A stretch of DNA of 64,000 nucleotides from Gammaproteobacteria bacterium (GCA_018825965.1 JAHKAA010000039.1:1-64000); one strand, 5' to 3'. Positions 8,805-18,690 are shown, counted from the stretch's first letter. Notes: a model not told the origin generated them from the sequence alone. Numbers and translations are program-made.

Positions 8805-11360
8805 ATGCGGCAAAGCAAAACTTATTTAGGCCTGTGTATTTGTGCTGCGCTGAGCAGCACCACACTTTGGGCCGACCAGCAGCAGGAAAAAGCAAGCACT
8901 GAACAACAGAGCACAGAGCAGCAAGTGGCAACGCAGGATACGGATCAACTGGAACGTATTTCAGTCACTGCCACTAAACGCAAAACCTATTTAATGGAAA
9001 CTCCGGTGGCTGTCACAGCCTTTACGCAGGAGCAATTAACCCGGGGTGGTGTAAAAGAACTACGTGAACTGACGACCGCTATTCCAAATACTCAGTTTGT
9101 GGTGTCGGGTACAGACTCCGGTATTCAGGCTTCTATCCGTGGCGTGCGCTCTGGTAACAATACTGAAACGGGCGATCCTGCAGTAGGTATTCATATCGAT
9201 GGTATTTATTCACCACGGCCACAAGGTGCTTTAGCGCTGATGTATGACGTCTCACAGGTGGAAGTTCTGCGTGGTCCGCAAGGCACTTTGTTTGGCCGTA
9301 ACTCGACTGGTGGTTCTATCAATGTGATCCCCAACAAACCTGATACCACAGACAGCTACAGCAGTGTGGTAATGGGTTATGGCAAATACGATCATAAACA
9401 GTTCAGAGCCATGTCGAATCTGGCTGTGAATGACCGATTTGCCTTACGTTTTGCGCTGATGGCTGATCGTCGTGATGGCTATATTAAACAGGATATGGAT
9501 GTACGGGACATTAATCGTCCTGATCTGAACGACCCATTTTTAGGCACTCCATTGCTGGCGGACGGCAAGCCGGATACCGACCAGCGTGAAAACCGCCCTG
9601 TCTCTGAAAAAGACTACTACACCAACTCAGATAAATGGGCGATGCGTGGTTTAGCCCGCTGGATCCCAACCGATACTATCACCTGGGATCTGACACTCGA
9701 GCATTTTGCAGATCAAAGTGCAGGTGAATTGTTTTTTAAAGACTGTGAACAAGCTAAAGGCACAGTCGACGAATGTACCGAACAGCAATTTTACGCCAAC
9801 ATCAACGTACCAGGTGTGATGGATATGACCATAGACTCGATACGTTCGCACCTAAACTGGGCGCTGAATGATGACTGGGCTGTGGATTATCGTTTTAGTC
9901 TGGCGCAACAAGAAAGGTATCAGCTGTTTGATGAAGACGCTGGTTTTGCTGCTGATGAATCGCGTTCAGGTTTTAACTTCACTCACCCTGTGTTGTTTGA
10001 CCGTTATGCCCGCACTAACGCTGAATTTGATTCCACCATTCATGAATTGCAGGCTACTTACAGCTCAGCCGACTGGAAGCTGGTGACTGGCGTGTTCTCG
10101 ATGCGTGAGAAAAACAAAATTCGTTTTGATGTGGAGCTGGTGCATGGGCTACGTCACCCGGATTTAGGCTTTCACCCAGCTGCTTTTTCCTATCCACAGG
10201 ATGATCGCCGGGCTAACTCGGATGCCGTATTTGCGCAGGCCGATTACAACCTGACAGAAGACTTGAACCTGACTTTTGGTCTCCGTCAGACCAAAGACAA
10301 AAAAATTGATAATGGCGGCGTTGGTTACGAGCTGGTGTTCAGCGACCTTTATTACAACGGTGACTATGACCCAACCACTCAGGGTAGTATTCAGGGCTCA
10401 GATTTAACCAAAAATATGGGTACTTATGCACCATTGGGTGAAGTGTTAACCGCTGGCCGACGCACTTACCATACAGAAGAGTGGAATAAAGGCACCTGGA
10501 AACTAGGAGCTGATTACCGCCTGGCTTCAGATGATTTGTTGTACGCCTTTGTTGCAACGGGCTACAAAGCTGGTGGATTTTTTGAAGATTTTGATATCTG
10601 TGACTGTGGTAAATACTCAAACTTGCCTTACGGTCCTGAAGAAGTTACCAACTTTGAGTTTGGTTACAAAGGCGCTTTACTGGATGGAAAAATGAACCTG
10701 TCTGCGGCGCTGTTTTACAGCGACTACAGCGATATGCAGGTGACCAACAACCAAAAAGTGGGTACCCGACCTGATGGTAGTGAGAAGTTCCATAACGTCA
10801 CCACCAACATAGGTAAGGCAGAGCTGAAAGGCCTGGAACTGGAACTGGATTATATTCCATGGACCAACGGCCGGATCAGCGGTTATGTGGCCTGGCTGAA
10901 TGCCCGGGTCAAAGAAATTCCTTTTGAAGATGCCTACTATTGTGCTGAACGTCTGGAATACGGCCAGACACCCTGCGCTGGTGTAGTGGATATCAGCGGT
11001 AACAGTCTGCCTTATGCACCGGACTATTCCAGCACTTTATCAGTGCGCCACACCTTTGAGTTGCAATCCGGTTTTGCGCTTGAGCCACAGTTGTCAGCGC
11101 ACTGGCAAAGCAAAATGTACACCTCGTTGAATAACTACGACGGTGCACATTTATCTGATGCTCAGCAGGCGTATTGGAAAGTAGATGCCACTGTCAAACT
11201 GATGCCAGCCAGTGGCGACTGGTATGTGGAAGCTTACGGTAGCAACCTGACGGATGAGTATGTGCGTAATGCCAACTACTTCCAATTCAGGGATGGCTTT
11301 ATCCGCTCAACTTATAACCCACCCCGTATGTACGGTGTGCGCTTTGGTTACGACTTCTAA
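8805..11360 (+). CDS. TonB-dependent outer-membrane receptor
   Basis: A 22-stranded outer-membrane channel that would bring a ligand into the periplasm using TonB energy. The 851-residue protein has a signal peptide (cleavage near LWA, residue 23), a TonB-box-like segment RISVTATKR (about 46-54), the plug domain with SIRGVRSG, GIHIDGIY and VEVLRGPQGTLFGRNSTGG, and a long beta-barrel ending in YGVRFGYDF. The final phenylalanine is the normal assembly signal. The plug is of the widespread type used for iron chelates and for carbohydrates in Alteromonadales and sphingomonads. Lying next to a sugar importer and glycosidase and sharing their promoter motif, it probably imports the oligosaccharide. 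Siderophore uptake is the alternative. Confidence 0.93.
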   Translation: MRQSKTYLGLCICAALSSTTLWADQQQEKASTEQQSTEQQVATQDTDQLERISVTATKRKTYLMETPVAVTAFTQEQLTRGGVKELRELTTAIPNTQFVVSGTDSGIQASIRGVRSGNNTETGDPAVGIHIDGIYSPRPQGALALMYDVSQVEVLRGPQGTLFGRNSTGGSINVIPNKPDTTDSYSSVVMGYGKYDHKQFRAMSNLAVNDRFALRFALMADRRDGYIKQDMDVRDINRPDLNDPFLGTPLLADGKPDTDQRENRPVSEKDYYTNSDKWAMRGLARWIPTDTITWDLTLEHFADQSAGELFFKDCEQAKGTVDECTEQQFYANINVPGVMDMTIDSIRSHLNWALNDDWAVDYRFSLAQQERYQLFDEDAGFAADESRSGFNFTHPVLFDRYARTNAEFDSTIHELQATYSSADWKLVTGVFSMREKNKIRFDVELVHGLRHPDLGFHPAAFSYPQDDRRANSDAVFAQADYNLTEDLNLTFGLRQTKDKKIDNGGVGYELVFSDLYYNGDYDPTTQGSIQGSDLTKNMGTYAPLGEVLTAGRRTYHTEEWNKGTWKLGADYRLASDDLLYAFVATGYKAGGFFEDFDICDCGKYSNLPYGPEEVTNFEFGYKGALLDGKMNLSAALFYSDYSDMQVTNNQKVGTRPDGSEKFHNVTTNIGKAELKGLELELDYIPWTNGRISGYVAWLNARVKEIPFEDAYYCAERLEYGQTPCAGVVDISGNSLPYAPDYSSTLSVRHTFELQSGFALEPQLSAHWQSKMYTSLNNYDGAHLSDAQQAYWKVDATVKLMPASGDWYVEAYGSNLTDEYVRNANYFQFRDGFIRSTYNPPRMYGVRFGYDF

Positions 11361-11532
11361 CGGGGTTTTACTGACGACATAGTCAGTACAGCAGCGAACC
11401 CCGTAGCCTTGTTACGGGGTGGCTCAACGGATGAGCCAATCCCTTGTCCATCCGGCAATACAGCAGGTAGTTTGTGGTTTCGATGTTGTCGTTGGATCTT
11501 GATTGGTACCTTGAATAACACAGGACACAAAG
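11361..11532. repeat. Intergenic element with three consecutive hairpins
   Basis: Three perfect hairpins follow the receptor gene: 11369-11388 (7-bp stem), 11399-11419 (7-bp GC-rich stem) and 11421-11437 (6-bp stem, ACGGA loop). No T-run follows, so termination is not certain. CAGTACAGCAGCGAAC (11384-11399) and GATGAGCCA (11430-11438) both recur downstream of the next gene, at 13774-13788 and 13800-13808, so that gene is bracketed by related elements. Confidence 0.6.
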
Positions 11533-11622
11533 ATGAAACAAAAACAAATACAGCGCTTTGGTTTGCATCTGAGTCTGCTTGCAGCCAGTACTGCTCAGTA
11601 CTCAGGTTTTTGCCAGCGGTAG
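11533..11622 (+). pseudogene. Out-of-frame start and signal-peptide half of the secreted protein
   Basis: The 29-codon frame from ATG 11533 has a good ribosome site (AGGA at 11522-11525), a basic N-region (KQKQIQR) and a hydrophobic start, and then loses homology and stops at 11622. Joined to the +1 frame near 11581-11587 it gives a complete Sec signal peptide ending in QVFA. This supports an indel, real or a sequencing error. The spot is not a homopolymer. Confidence 0.65.
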
Positions 11623-13735
11623 TTTTCAGAACTTCCTCGATCAAATGCGCTCTTTTGAATCAGGCATCGACCCGGCAAAGGCGAGCTTTTATCAACAGAA
11701 TCTGGATAATCCGGTATACAACTATGCTCAGGTCACAGCGCCAGGTGAAATAGTCCGCAACCCTGTTACTGGTTCTATGGTGTCTGAACCTACTACTATC
11801 CGCGAGTTTTTTACCAAACTGGGTGTGATCAGCCTGTACAACGAAACCGCCACGGATCAGGCAGCGATGTTCAGACAGATGCAGTACAACTCACTGAATG
11901 CCTGGGGTTTTATTGGTTATCAACTGGGCGAGGCTGTACTTATTTCTGCCGGCTATTACAGCCCGCGTCAGGTGCAGGACGGCGCTGACTTACTCGATAG
12001 CTACTATATTTTTATGCCGGACAGCACCTGGGCTAATGGTGTCAAACAAGCCCGCTCTGAAATCCCGGGGTCGGGTGGTAACTACATTATGGCGACAGAC
12101 ACTAACTTATGGTTAGGTGATTTTGTTGGCAAAAATGATGTGAACAGTTTCAATGATTTACGTGTCCCGGATAAGCAGGAAGTGGTGATCCGCGACGTGA
12201 TGCGCTTCAACTATGCGGTGATGTCTGAATTGCTGGCTAAAGCCAATATGACCTGGGCTCAGGCGCTGGCCAAATCATGGCCTGGTACAGATGATCTGGG
12301 GAATCCTGTCACTGTGCAGGCCACTATGTCTGGTTTATTGGCCGCAGCTCATTTACGTGGTGCCTGGGGTACTGCTGATCTGTTAATTAATAACAATATT
12401 ACCTGTGATGAACTGGGAACCTGTATAACCACTTATATTCGTAAGTTTGGTGGTTTTGATACCATTTTTGACACGCCGGCCAATGATGTGAACAGCGGTA
12501 GTCCTTACAATGAGACCTTAAGTGCTGGTCAGGGCAATGACACTGTTTATCTGGGCGGTGGTCAAAATCTGCTGCAGCTCAATCAATCAGTTGGTGCTGT
12601 GACTACAGTCAAAGATTTTGTGGTGGGTTCAGATCGTATTTTATTGCGGGGCTGGACTGGTGGCGCGCCGCTTGCCAACCTGGTCGTCAGTGATGGCCCG
12701 AATGGTGCGGTACTGACCTTTGCCAGTCAGAGTCTGGTGCTGGAAAACATCAGCGCCAGCGCTGTTTTAGCCAATACCAGTTCTGTCATAGCTTCAGGCA
12801 ATATTTATCCTATAGCCTGGAGCGGCACCAGTACTGTCAGCAACTTTAATCCACTGGCGGACCAAATCCGTGGTACTGCAGGTATCGACTTTAAGCATCT
12901 GAAAGCCTTCCAGGAGAATGGCAATCTGTTTATTGGTACTCAGGCTGCTGATGGTGGTATTTACTCCTGGATCCAACTGACAGGTTTAAACCGCAGTCAG
13001 GTGAACCCGGATATGTTTGTTGACGTCACCGGCAGTTACAGTCGTTTGCAATACACTGTGGTACTGAATTATCCAAGCTGGGGCTGGGGTCAGGCGAAAA
13101 CAGTCGACTATTTTGTCGCAGCAGATACGGTGCTGAACTTCAGTGCTTTCCCTTATACCTTTGCTGATTTTAAACTGACACAGGATGGCACGACGGCGGT
13201 GCTGAGCCTGACAGGCGCAGCGGCTGGTGATACCAAAACTCTGCGACTATTAAATACTCAGATTGCAGACCTCACAGCTGCTAACTTCTTTGGCGTTAAA
13301 GGCGGCAGTTTTGCTGATATCACTATTGACGATCCATCTAATGCAGTGTTTTTCACTGTTACAGCATCGGTCAGTGGCGCTGGCGGTACTATCAGTCCAT
13401 CCGGCGCTGTGCAGGTACAGGAGAACGCTGATCAGCTGTTTACCATCACCCCATCCACTGGTTATCAAATCCAGAGCATCCTTGTTAATGGTGTAGCGCA
13501 GCCAGTCAGCAGCAGCTTTAACTTGCTGGATGTAGCAGCGAATCAAAGCCTGGTAGTAACTTTTGAGCCTGGTAGTAGTTCAGGTTGTGTACCTGCAGCA
13601 TGGTCTGCGACCACAGTCTACCGGGGTAATGACAAGGTCAGTTATCAGGGCTTTGAATACACAGCTAAATGGTGGACTCAGGGTGATACACCGGGCGAGG
13701 CAGGTGTCTGGACTAAAGGTGCTGCCTGCCAATAA
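11579..13735 (+). CDS. Secreted protein with lysozyme-like region, RTX-like motif and CBM5/12 chitin-binding module; signal peptide frameshifted
   Basis: Modular exported protein, probably acting on chitin or peptidoglycan. Over 718 residues: about 95-300 resemble a lysozyme-like domain seen in phage and secreted proteins (pattern GFIGYQLGEAVLISAGYY, WLGDFVGKNDVNS, MSGLLAAAHLRGAWG, TYIRKFGGFD; family recalled, not searched); about 318-330 has an RTX-like GQGNDTVYLGGG; about 590-665 is InlB B-repeat-like; 670-716 is a CBM5/12 chitin-binding module (AKWWTQGDTPGEAGVW). The normal start appears to be the ATG at 11533, which has AGGA 7 bases upstream and encodes MKQKQIQRFGLHLSLLA, but that frame stops at 11622. 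The second half of the signal peptide (PVLLSTQVFA, then SGSF) lies in the frame given here, where only a TTG at 11579 is available and no ribosome site is seen. One extra base near 11581-11587 would explain the break. Confidence 0.78.
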   Translation: MQPVLLSTQVFASGSFQNFLDQMRSFESGIDPAKASFYQQNLDNPVYNYAQVTAPGEIVRNPVTGSMVSEPTTIREFFTKLGVISLYNETATDQAAMFRQMQYNSLNAWGFIGYQLGEAVLISAGYYSPRQVQDGADLLDSYYIFMPDSTWANGVKQARSEIPGSGGNYIMATDTNLWLGDFVGKNDVNSFNDLRVPDKQEVVIRDVMRFNYAVMSELLAKANMTWAQALAKSWPGTDDLGNPVTVQATMSGLLAAAHLRGAWGTADLLINNNITCDELGTCITTYIRKFGGFDTIFDTPANDVNSGSPYNETLSAGQGNDTVYLGGGQNLLQLNQSVGAVTTVKDFVVGSDRILLRGWTGGAPLANLVVSDGPNGAVLTFASQSLVLENISASAVLANTSSVIASGNIYPIAWSGTSTVSNFNPLADQIRGTAGIDFKHLKAFQENGNLFIGTQAADGGIYSWIQLTGLNRSQVNPDMFVDVTGSYSRLQYTVVLNYPSWGWGQAKTVDYFVAADTVLNFSAFPYTFADFKLTQDGTTAVLSLTGAAAGDTKTLRLLNTQIADLTAANFFGVKGGSFADITIDDPSNAVFFTVTASVSGAGGTISPSGAVQVQENADQLFTITPSTGYQIQSILVNGVAQPVSSSFNLLDVAANQSLVVTFEPGSSSGCVPAAWSATTVYRGNDKVSYQGFEYTAKWWTQGDTPGEAGVWTKGAACQ

Positions 13736-13779
13736 GCAAGCCTGAGCACGGAAAGCGTGGAGAAAACCTAGTGCAGTAC

Positions 13780-13821
13780 GCAGCGAACTGGTGAAAAGCG
13801 ATGAGCCAGTTCGCTGCTTTT
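13780..13821 (+). terminator. Terminator of the secreted CBM protein gene
   Basis: A perfect 12-bp stem (13780-13791 with 13806-13817) followed by TTTTAG. It shares GCAGCGAAC and GATGAGCCA with the hairpin element upstream of the gene (11391-11438). Confidence 0.8.
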
Positions 13822-13838
13822 AGTTTATAAAGCCGTAA

Positions 13839-14345
13839 TTATTGCTTTAAAAACTCAGCAGAAAGTTTTAACTCGTCGTTTAAATTCACACCTACACCAC
13901 GGCTGATGATGTTTTGTGCAATTTCTTTGGCTTCTTCCAGAGAATGCATCTGAGCAGTACCACATTGATAAATGTTCAGCTCAGGAATTTCAGATTGGTT
14001 TTGTACTGTTAACACGTCGGCCATAGCCGCTTGCCATGCGGTAGCAACACGTTGTTCATCCGGCGTACCAATCAGGCTCATATAAAAACCTGTACGGCAA
14101 CCCATAGGGGAAATGTCGATGATTTCTACGCCATCGCCATTTAAATGATCACGCATAAAGCCAGCAAATAAATGCTCTAGTGTATGAATGCCTTTTTCTG
14201 ACAGGATTTCTTCGTTAGGCACGCAAAAACGTAAGTCAAATACAGTGATCGCATCACCTTTGGGTGTATTCATTTTTTTAGCCACACGTACAGCAGGAGC
14301 TTTCATAATAGTGTGGTCAACGGTAAAGCTGTCTAATAAAGGCAT
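13839..14345 (-). CDS. luxS: S-ribosylhomocysteine lyase (autoinducer-2 synthase)
   Basis: LuxS splits S-ribosylhomocysteine into homocysteine and DPD, the precursor of autoinducer-2, in the activated methyl cycle. The 168-residue protein is full length. Metal ligands are visible as HTLEH (His54, His58) and Cys128 in YQCGT; the catalytic cysteine is in MGCRTG (Cys83). It is a single gene, convergent with the preceding one. AGAGAGAA just upstream of the ATG serves as ribosome site. Whether AI-2 is used as a signal cannot be told; no luxP/luxQ is in the window. Confidence 0.98.
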   Translation of the reverse strand: MPLLDSFTVDHTIMKAPAVRVAKKMNTPKGDAITVFDLRFCVPNEEILSEKGIHTLEHLFAGFMRDHLNGDGVEIIDISPMGCRTGFYMSLIGTPDEQRVATAWQAAMADVLTVQNQSEIPELNIYQCGTAQMHSLEEAKEIAQNIISRGVGVNLNDELKLSAEFLKQ

Positions 14346-14522
14346 AATGGTTCTCTCTGTTCAGGCTCTGTGTTCGGTAATTATGAAGGATTATACGCCG
14401 CAATTGCTTTTTGGGTTAAATGCTTTTCTGTTCTATCGCCTTAGTTTCAGCGCTAACAGGAGGCTGAACCCGCCTTTTTGCTTATTTATCGCACAAACGG
14501 TAAATTTTTTTAAAAAAATAAC

Positions 14523-14551
14523 CTTGAATCGAATAGGGGTAAACCCCATTA
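14523..14551 (+). promoter_or_regulatory. Sigma-32 heat-shock promoter of dnaK-dnaJ
   Basis: CTTGAA (14523-14528), a 15-base spacer and CCCCATTA (14544-14551) match the RpoH consensus almost perfectly, 50 bases before the dnaK start. The -10 box is also one arm of the palindrome GGGGTAAACCCC (14536-14547). Confidence 0.92.
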
Positions 14552-14600
14552 ACCAGTCAACACAATTTTAATTGTAAAGATTAATAAGCGGAGAGTAGTT

Positions 14601-16508
14601 ATGGGTAGAATTATTGGTATTGACTTAGGTACAACAAACAGCTGTGTGGCAATTTTAGATGGCGACCAGCCACGCGTTCTTGAAAACGCTGAAGGTACCA
14701 GAACCACTCCTTCCATCATCGCTTATGCTGAAGACGGCGAAGTATTAGTAGGTCAGCCAGCTAAACGTCAGGCTGTAACTAACCCTAAAAATACTTTGTT
14801 CGCAATTAAGCGTTTGATTGGTCGTCGTTTTGAAGATGCTGAAGTTCAGCGTGACATCAAAATCATGCCTTACCAGATCGTTAAGGCTGATAATGGTGAC
14901 GCCTGGGTTGAAGTTAAAGGTAAAAAATTAGCTGCACCACAGATTTCTGCTGAAGTGCTGAAAAAAATGAAGAAAACGGCTGAAGATTACTTGGGCGAGC
15001 CAGTGACTGAAGCTGTTATCACAGTTCCTGCTTACTTCAACGATGCACAGCGTCAGGCGACAAAAGATGCCGGCCGTATCGCAGGTTTAGAAGTAAGACG
15101 TATCATCAACGAGCCAACAGCAGCTGCTCTGGCTTATGGTATGGATAAGAAAAAAGGCGACACCAAAGTTGCGGTTTATGACTTAGGTGGTGGTACTTTC
15201 GATATCTCTATCATTGAAATCGACGATGTAGATGGCGAGCAGACCTTTGAAGTATTAGCAACCAACGGTGACACTCACTTAGGTGGCGAAGACTTTGACT
15301 CTCGTGTGATCAACTATTTAGTAGACGAATTCAAAAAAGAGCAGGGCATTGACCTGCGTAACGATCCACTGGCGATGCAGCGCTTAAAAGAGGCGGGCGA
15401 AAAAGCCAAAATCGAATTGTCTTCTGCTTCTCAGACTGAAGTGAACCTGCCGTATATCACTGCAGATGCCACTGGTCCTAAGCACTTAAACATCAAAGTA
15501 ACCCGCGCTAAGCTGGAATCTTTGGTAGACGATTTAATTCAGCGCACTATAGAGCCGCTGAAACAGGCACTAAAAGATGCTGACCTGTCGGTAAGTGATA
15601 TCAACGATATCATTCTGGTCGGTGGTCAGACTCGTATGCCTAAAGTTCAGGAAGCGGTAACAGCTTTCTTCGGTAAAGAGCCACGTAAAGACGTGAACCC
15701 AGACGAAGCTGTGGCTGTAGGTGCTGCGATTCAGGGCGCTGTATTGTCTGGTGACGTGACTGACGTCTTGTTATTAGACGTAACTCCACTGTCTTTAGGT
15801 ATCGAGACTATGGGTAGCGTCATGACAGCCTTGATTGAGAAGAACACCACTATCCCAACCAAGAAGTCACAGACTTTCTCTACTGCAGATGATAACCAGG
15901 CTGCTGTAACTATCCATGTGCTGCAAGGTGAGCGTAAGCAAGCTGCTGCCAACAAGTCACTGGGTCAGTTCAACTTAGAAGGTATTAGGCCTGGTCGTCG
16001 TGGTGAACCACAAATCGAAGTGACCTTCGACTTAGACGCCGACGGTATTCTGCATGTGTCTGCCAAAGATAAAGACACAGGTAAAGAGCAGAAGATCACC
16101 ATCAAAGCTTCTTCAGGCTTAACAGATGAAGAAGTAGAACGTATGGTCCGTGATGCTGAGCTGAATGCTGAAGAAGACAAAAAGTTTGAAGAGTTAGTGC
16201 AAACCCGTAACCAGGCTGACGCTTTAGTGCATGCAACCCGCAAGCAAATTGAAGAAGCTGGTAACGACTTAGCCACTAACGACAAGCAAGAGATTGAGGC
16301 TGCTGTTGCTGCGCTGGAAACAGCCATCAAAGCAAACGATAAAGCAGAGATCGAAGTGAAGACTCAGGCGCTTATTCAGGCTTCTCAGAAACTGTCTGAA
16401 GTGGCTCAGGCGAAAGCGCAACAAGATGGCGCTGAACCTCAGGCCCGTAACGCGGCTGGTGATGACGTCGTCGACGCTGAGTTCGAAGAAGTAAAAGACA
16501 ACAAATAA
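14601..16508 (+). CDS. dnaK: Chaperone protein DnaK (Hsp70)
   Basis: ATP-dependent chaperone that binds unfolded polypeptides, working with DnaJ and GrpE. At 635 residues it is full length. The N-terminal phosphate loop [14 protein letters not shown], the phosphate-2 motif [15 protein letters not shown], the adenosine motif [13 protein letters not shown] and the interdomain linker [16 protein letters not shown] are all present. The acidic tail ends in EEVKDNK. The gene is preceded by a sigma-32 promoter and followed 94 bases later by dnaJ. grpE is not in the window. Confidence 0.99.
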   Translation: MGRIIGIDLGTTNSCVAILDGDQPRVLENAEGTRTTPSIIAYAEDGEVLVGQPAKRQAVTNPKNTLFAIKRLIGRRFEDAEVQRDIKIMPYQIVKADNGDAWVEVKGKKLAAPQISAEVLKKMKKTAEDYLGEPVTEAVITVPAYFNDAQRQATKDAGRIAGLEVRRIINEPTAAALAYGMDKKKGDTKVAVYDLGGGTFDISIIEIDDVDGEQTFEVLATNGDTHLGGEDFDSRVINYLVDEFKKEQGIDLRNDPLAMQRLKEAGEKAKIELSSASQTEVNLPYITADATGPKHLNIKVTRAKLESLVDDLIQRTIEPLKQALKDADLSVSDINDIILVGGQTRMPKVQEAVTAFFGKEPRKDVNPDEAVAVGAAIQGAVLSGDVTDVLLLDVTPLSLGIETMGSVMTALIEKNTTIPTKKSQTFSTADDNQAAVTIHVLQGERKQAAANKSLGQFNLEGIRPGRRGEPQIEVTFDLDADGILHVSAKDKDTGKEQKITIKASSGLTDEEVERMVRDAELNAEEDKKFEELVQTRNQADALVHATRKQIEEAGNDLATNDKQEIEAAVAALETAIKANDKAEIEVKTQALIQASQKLSEVAQAKAQQDGAEPQARNAAGDDVVDAEFEEVKDNK

Positions 16509-16602
16509 TCATTGTGTCTGTGGGGTCGCCTCTTTAAGATGCGCCCCATGTAAATTTGAGCGGCCGCCCTGTGCGGTCGCTCCTCTATTAAGATGAGTTG
16601 TT

Positions 16603-17742
16603 ATGTCGAAGCGTGATTATTACGAAGTGCTTGGCGTCGAAAAAGGCGCTGACGATAAAGAAATCAAAAAGGCCTATAAACGGCTCGCCATGAAATATCA
16701 CCCGGATCGTACTCAGGGTGACAAAGCTATGGAAGAGAAGTTTAAAGAAGTGCAAGAAGCCTATGAGATCCTGTCGGATGACCAGAAGCGCGCTGCGTAT
16801 GATAACTACGGTCACGCTGGCGTAGATCCTAACCGCGGTGCTGGTGGTTTTGGCGGCGGTGGTGGCGACTTTAATGACATCTTCGGTGATGTGTTTGGGG
16901 ATATTTTTGGTGGCGGTCGCCGTGGTGGTGGCCAATCCCGAGCTCAACGTGGTTCAGACTTACGTTACAACCTGGAGTTAAATCTCGAGGACGCTGTACG
17001 TGGTAAGTCGGTTGAAATCAAGGTGCCAACCTGGGTGTCCTGTGATGTCTGTGATGGTTCTGGCGCGAAAAAAGGAACTCAGGCCAAATCCTGTCCAACC
17101 TGTCATGGTGCGGGTCAGGTGACTATGCGCCAGGGCTTTTTTGCTGTACAGCAAACCTGTCCGACTTGTAGTGGCCGCGGTAAAATCATTCCGGACCCAT
17201 GTACTAAGTGCCATGGCGATGGCCGCGTAGAAAAAACCAAAACGCTGTCGGTGAAAATCCCTGCTGGTGTAGATACGGGTGATCGTATCCGTTTAGCGGG
17301 TGAAGGTGAAGCAGGGCAGTTTGGCGCGCCGGCCGGTGACTTGTATGTGCAGGTCCATGTCAAAGATCACCCCATCTTTGTCCGTGACGGCAACAATCTG
17401 TATTGCGATGTGCCTATCAGTTTCAGCACTGCCGCTTTAGGTGGTGAAATAGATGTGCCCACTTTAGATGGTCGTGTGAAGCTGAAGATCCCGGCAGAAA
17501 CCCAGACTGAAAAAATGTTCCGTTTACGCGGCAAAGGCGTGCAATCAGTACGGGGTGCTGGTGTCGGTGATTTAGTTTGCAAAGTGGTGGTCGAAACCCC
17601 AGTCAACTTAAGTGATAAGCAAAAAGACTTATTACGTCAGTTAGATGAAAGTTGGGGTGGTGAAAGCGAAGCAAAACACAGACCTAAGTCTAAAGGCTTC
17701 TTTGATGGTGTGAAGAAGTTTTTTGATGATTTAACTGGCTAA
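16603..17742 (+). CDS. dnaJ: Chaperone protein DnaJ (Hsp40)
   Basis: Co-chaperone that stimulates the DnaK ATPase and delivers substrates. The 379-residue protein shows the J domain with HPD at 33-35, a Gly/Phe-rich linker (about 75-110), four CxxCxGxG zinc repeats ([32 protein letters not shown]) and the C-terminal substrate-binding domains. It is cotranscribed with dnaK. A GC-rich hairpin in the intergenic gap (around 16559-16584) has no T-run and may set mRNA stability, not termination. Confidence 0.99.
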   Translation: MSKRDYYEVLGVEKGADDKEIKKAYKRLAMKYHPDRTQGDKAMEEKFKEVQEAYEILSDDQKRAAYDNYGHAGVDPNRGAGGFGGGGGDFNDIFGDVFGDIFGGGRRGGGQSRAQRGSDLRYNLELNLEDAVRGKSVEIKVPTWVSCDVCDGSGAKKGTQAKSCPTCHGAGQVTMRQGFFAVQQTCPTCSGRGKIIPDPCTKCHGDGRVEKTKTLSVKIPAGVDTGDRIRLAGEGEAGQFGAPAGDLYVQVHVKDHPIFVRDGNNLYCDVPISFSTAALGGEIDVPTLDGRVKLKIPAETQTEKMFRLRGKGVQSVRGAGVGDLVCKVVVETPVNLSDKQKDLLRQLDESWGGESEAKHRPKSKGFFDGVKKFFDDLTG

Positions 17743-17752
17743 CACCAGAGTT

Positions 17753-17786
17753 AAAGAAAACCACCTGCGGGTGGTTTTCTTTTTTC
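17753..17786 (+). terminator. Terminator of dnaK-dnaJ
   Basis: A 13-bp stem (17753-17765 with 17770-17782) with a four-base loop TGCG and a run of T, 11 bases after the dnaJ stop. Confidence 0.93.
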
Positions 17787-17869
17787 AGATGCAGCACAAT
17801 AACTGAACTTATTGGAGTTTTGATAGTTCTATAAGCTGCCGTTTCAAGTACGAAAAGAAGGATCATTTG

Positions 17870-18676
17870 ATGCGTACTAAGTTAGTACTTCCATTGTTAA
17901 TCGCTAGTGTGCTGCTTTCAAGCTGCACTCAGTCACCTACTGGCCGACGCCAACTGATGTTATTTGATGACCAAAAGCTAAGTAGCCTGGGTATTCAGAC
18001 CTTTGAAGGCATGAAAGCTGAAATCCCTGTCAGCAAAAATAAAAAAGTAAACCAGTATGTGCAGTGTGTAGCCAGCAGCCTGCTGAAGCATACAGATGCT
18101 AAATGGCAGCAAACGCCCTGGGAAATAGTGGTGTTTGAAGATGATCAGGTCAATGCTTTTGCCTTGCCTGGCGGCAAAATGGGTGTGTATACCGGCTTGT
18201 TGTTAGTTGCAGACAATCAGTCACAATTGGCGGCGGTGATAGGGCATGAAATTGCTCACGTGATAGCAGGGCACAGCAACGAGCGTTTATCCAGCGACCA
18301 GTTTATTTCAACCGCTTTATCTGTGGCTGATGGTGCTATGGCTATGGCTAACTCGCCTTATCAGCAGCAAATGCGAACTGCTTTTGGTCTGGGGGCTCAG
18401 GTAGGTATTGTTTTGCCTTTTAGCCGGGCTCATGAAACAGAAGCCGATATTATGGGGTTAGAACTGATGGCTAAAGCGGGTTTTGCTCCTGCTGAATCCG
18501 TAAAGTTATGGCAGAACATGGCAGCTAAGGGCAGTGGCTCAACGCCACAGCTGTTATCCAGTCACCCGGTGCCGGATAACAGAATTAAAGAACTGAACAA
18601 ACATATGGCCGTGGCCGATGGCTACTACCAGCAGCGACGCAGTCAGGGCGCTTTACCGAACTGTAATAAAGCTTAA
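17870..18676 (+). CDS. M48-family zinc metalloprotease lipoprotein (LoiP/YcaL-like)
   Basis: Predicted periplasmic, membrane-anchored protease for envelope protein quality control. The 268-residue protein begins with a lipoprotein signal (LLSSC, Cys19), has the zinc motif HEIAHVIAGH (His near 125 and 129) and the third ligand in HETEADIMGL, and carries the M48 phrase LPGGKMGVYTGLL. Small size and a single peptidase domain with no TPR repeats make it closer to LoiP/YcaL than to BepA. ATG 17870 is chosen over the in-frame TTG just upstream because AGAAGGA lies 7 bases before it. It is a single gene between two terminators. Confidence 0.9.
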   Translation: MRTKLVLPLLIASVLLSSCTQSPTGRRQLMLFDDQKLSSLGIQTFEGMKAEIPVSKNKKVNQYVQCVASSLLKHTDAKWQQTPWEIVVFEDDQVNAFALPGGKMGVYTGLLLVADNQSQLAAVIGHEIAHVIAGHSNERLSSDQFISTALSVADGAMAMANSPYQQQMRTAFGLGAQVGIVLPFSRAHETEADIMGLELMAKAGFAPAESVKLWQNMAAKGSGSTPQLLSSHPVPDNRIKELNKHMAVADGYYQQRRSQGALPNCNKA

Positions 18677-18690
18677 AATTACAATAACAG

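Noticed and set aside
14346..14600. grpE or another heat-shock gene in front of dnaK
   Set aside because: The gap contains only the sigma-32 promoter and luxS upstream sequence; no coding frame with family resemblance.
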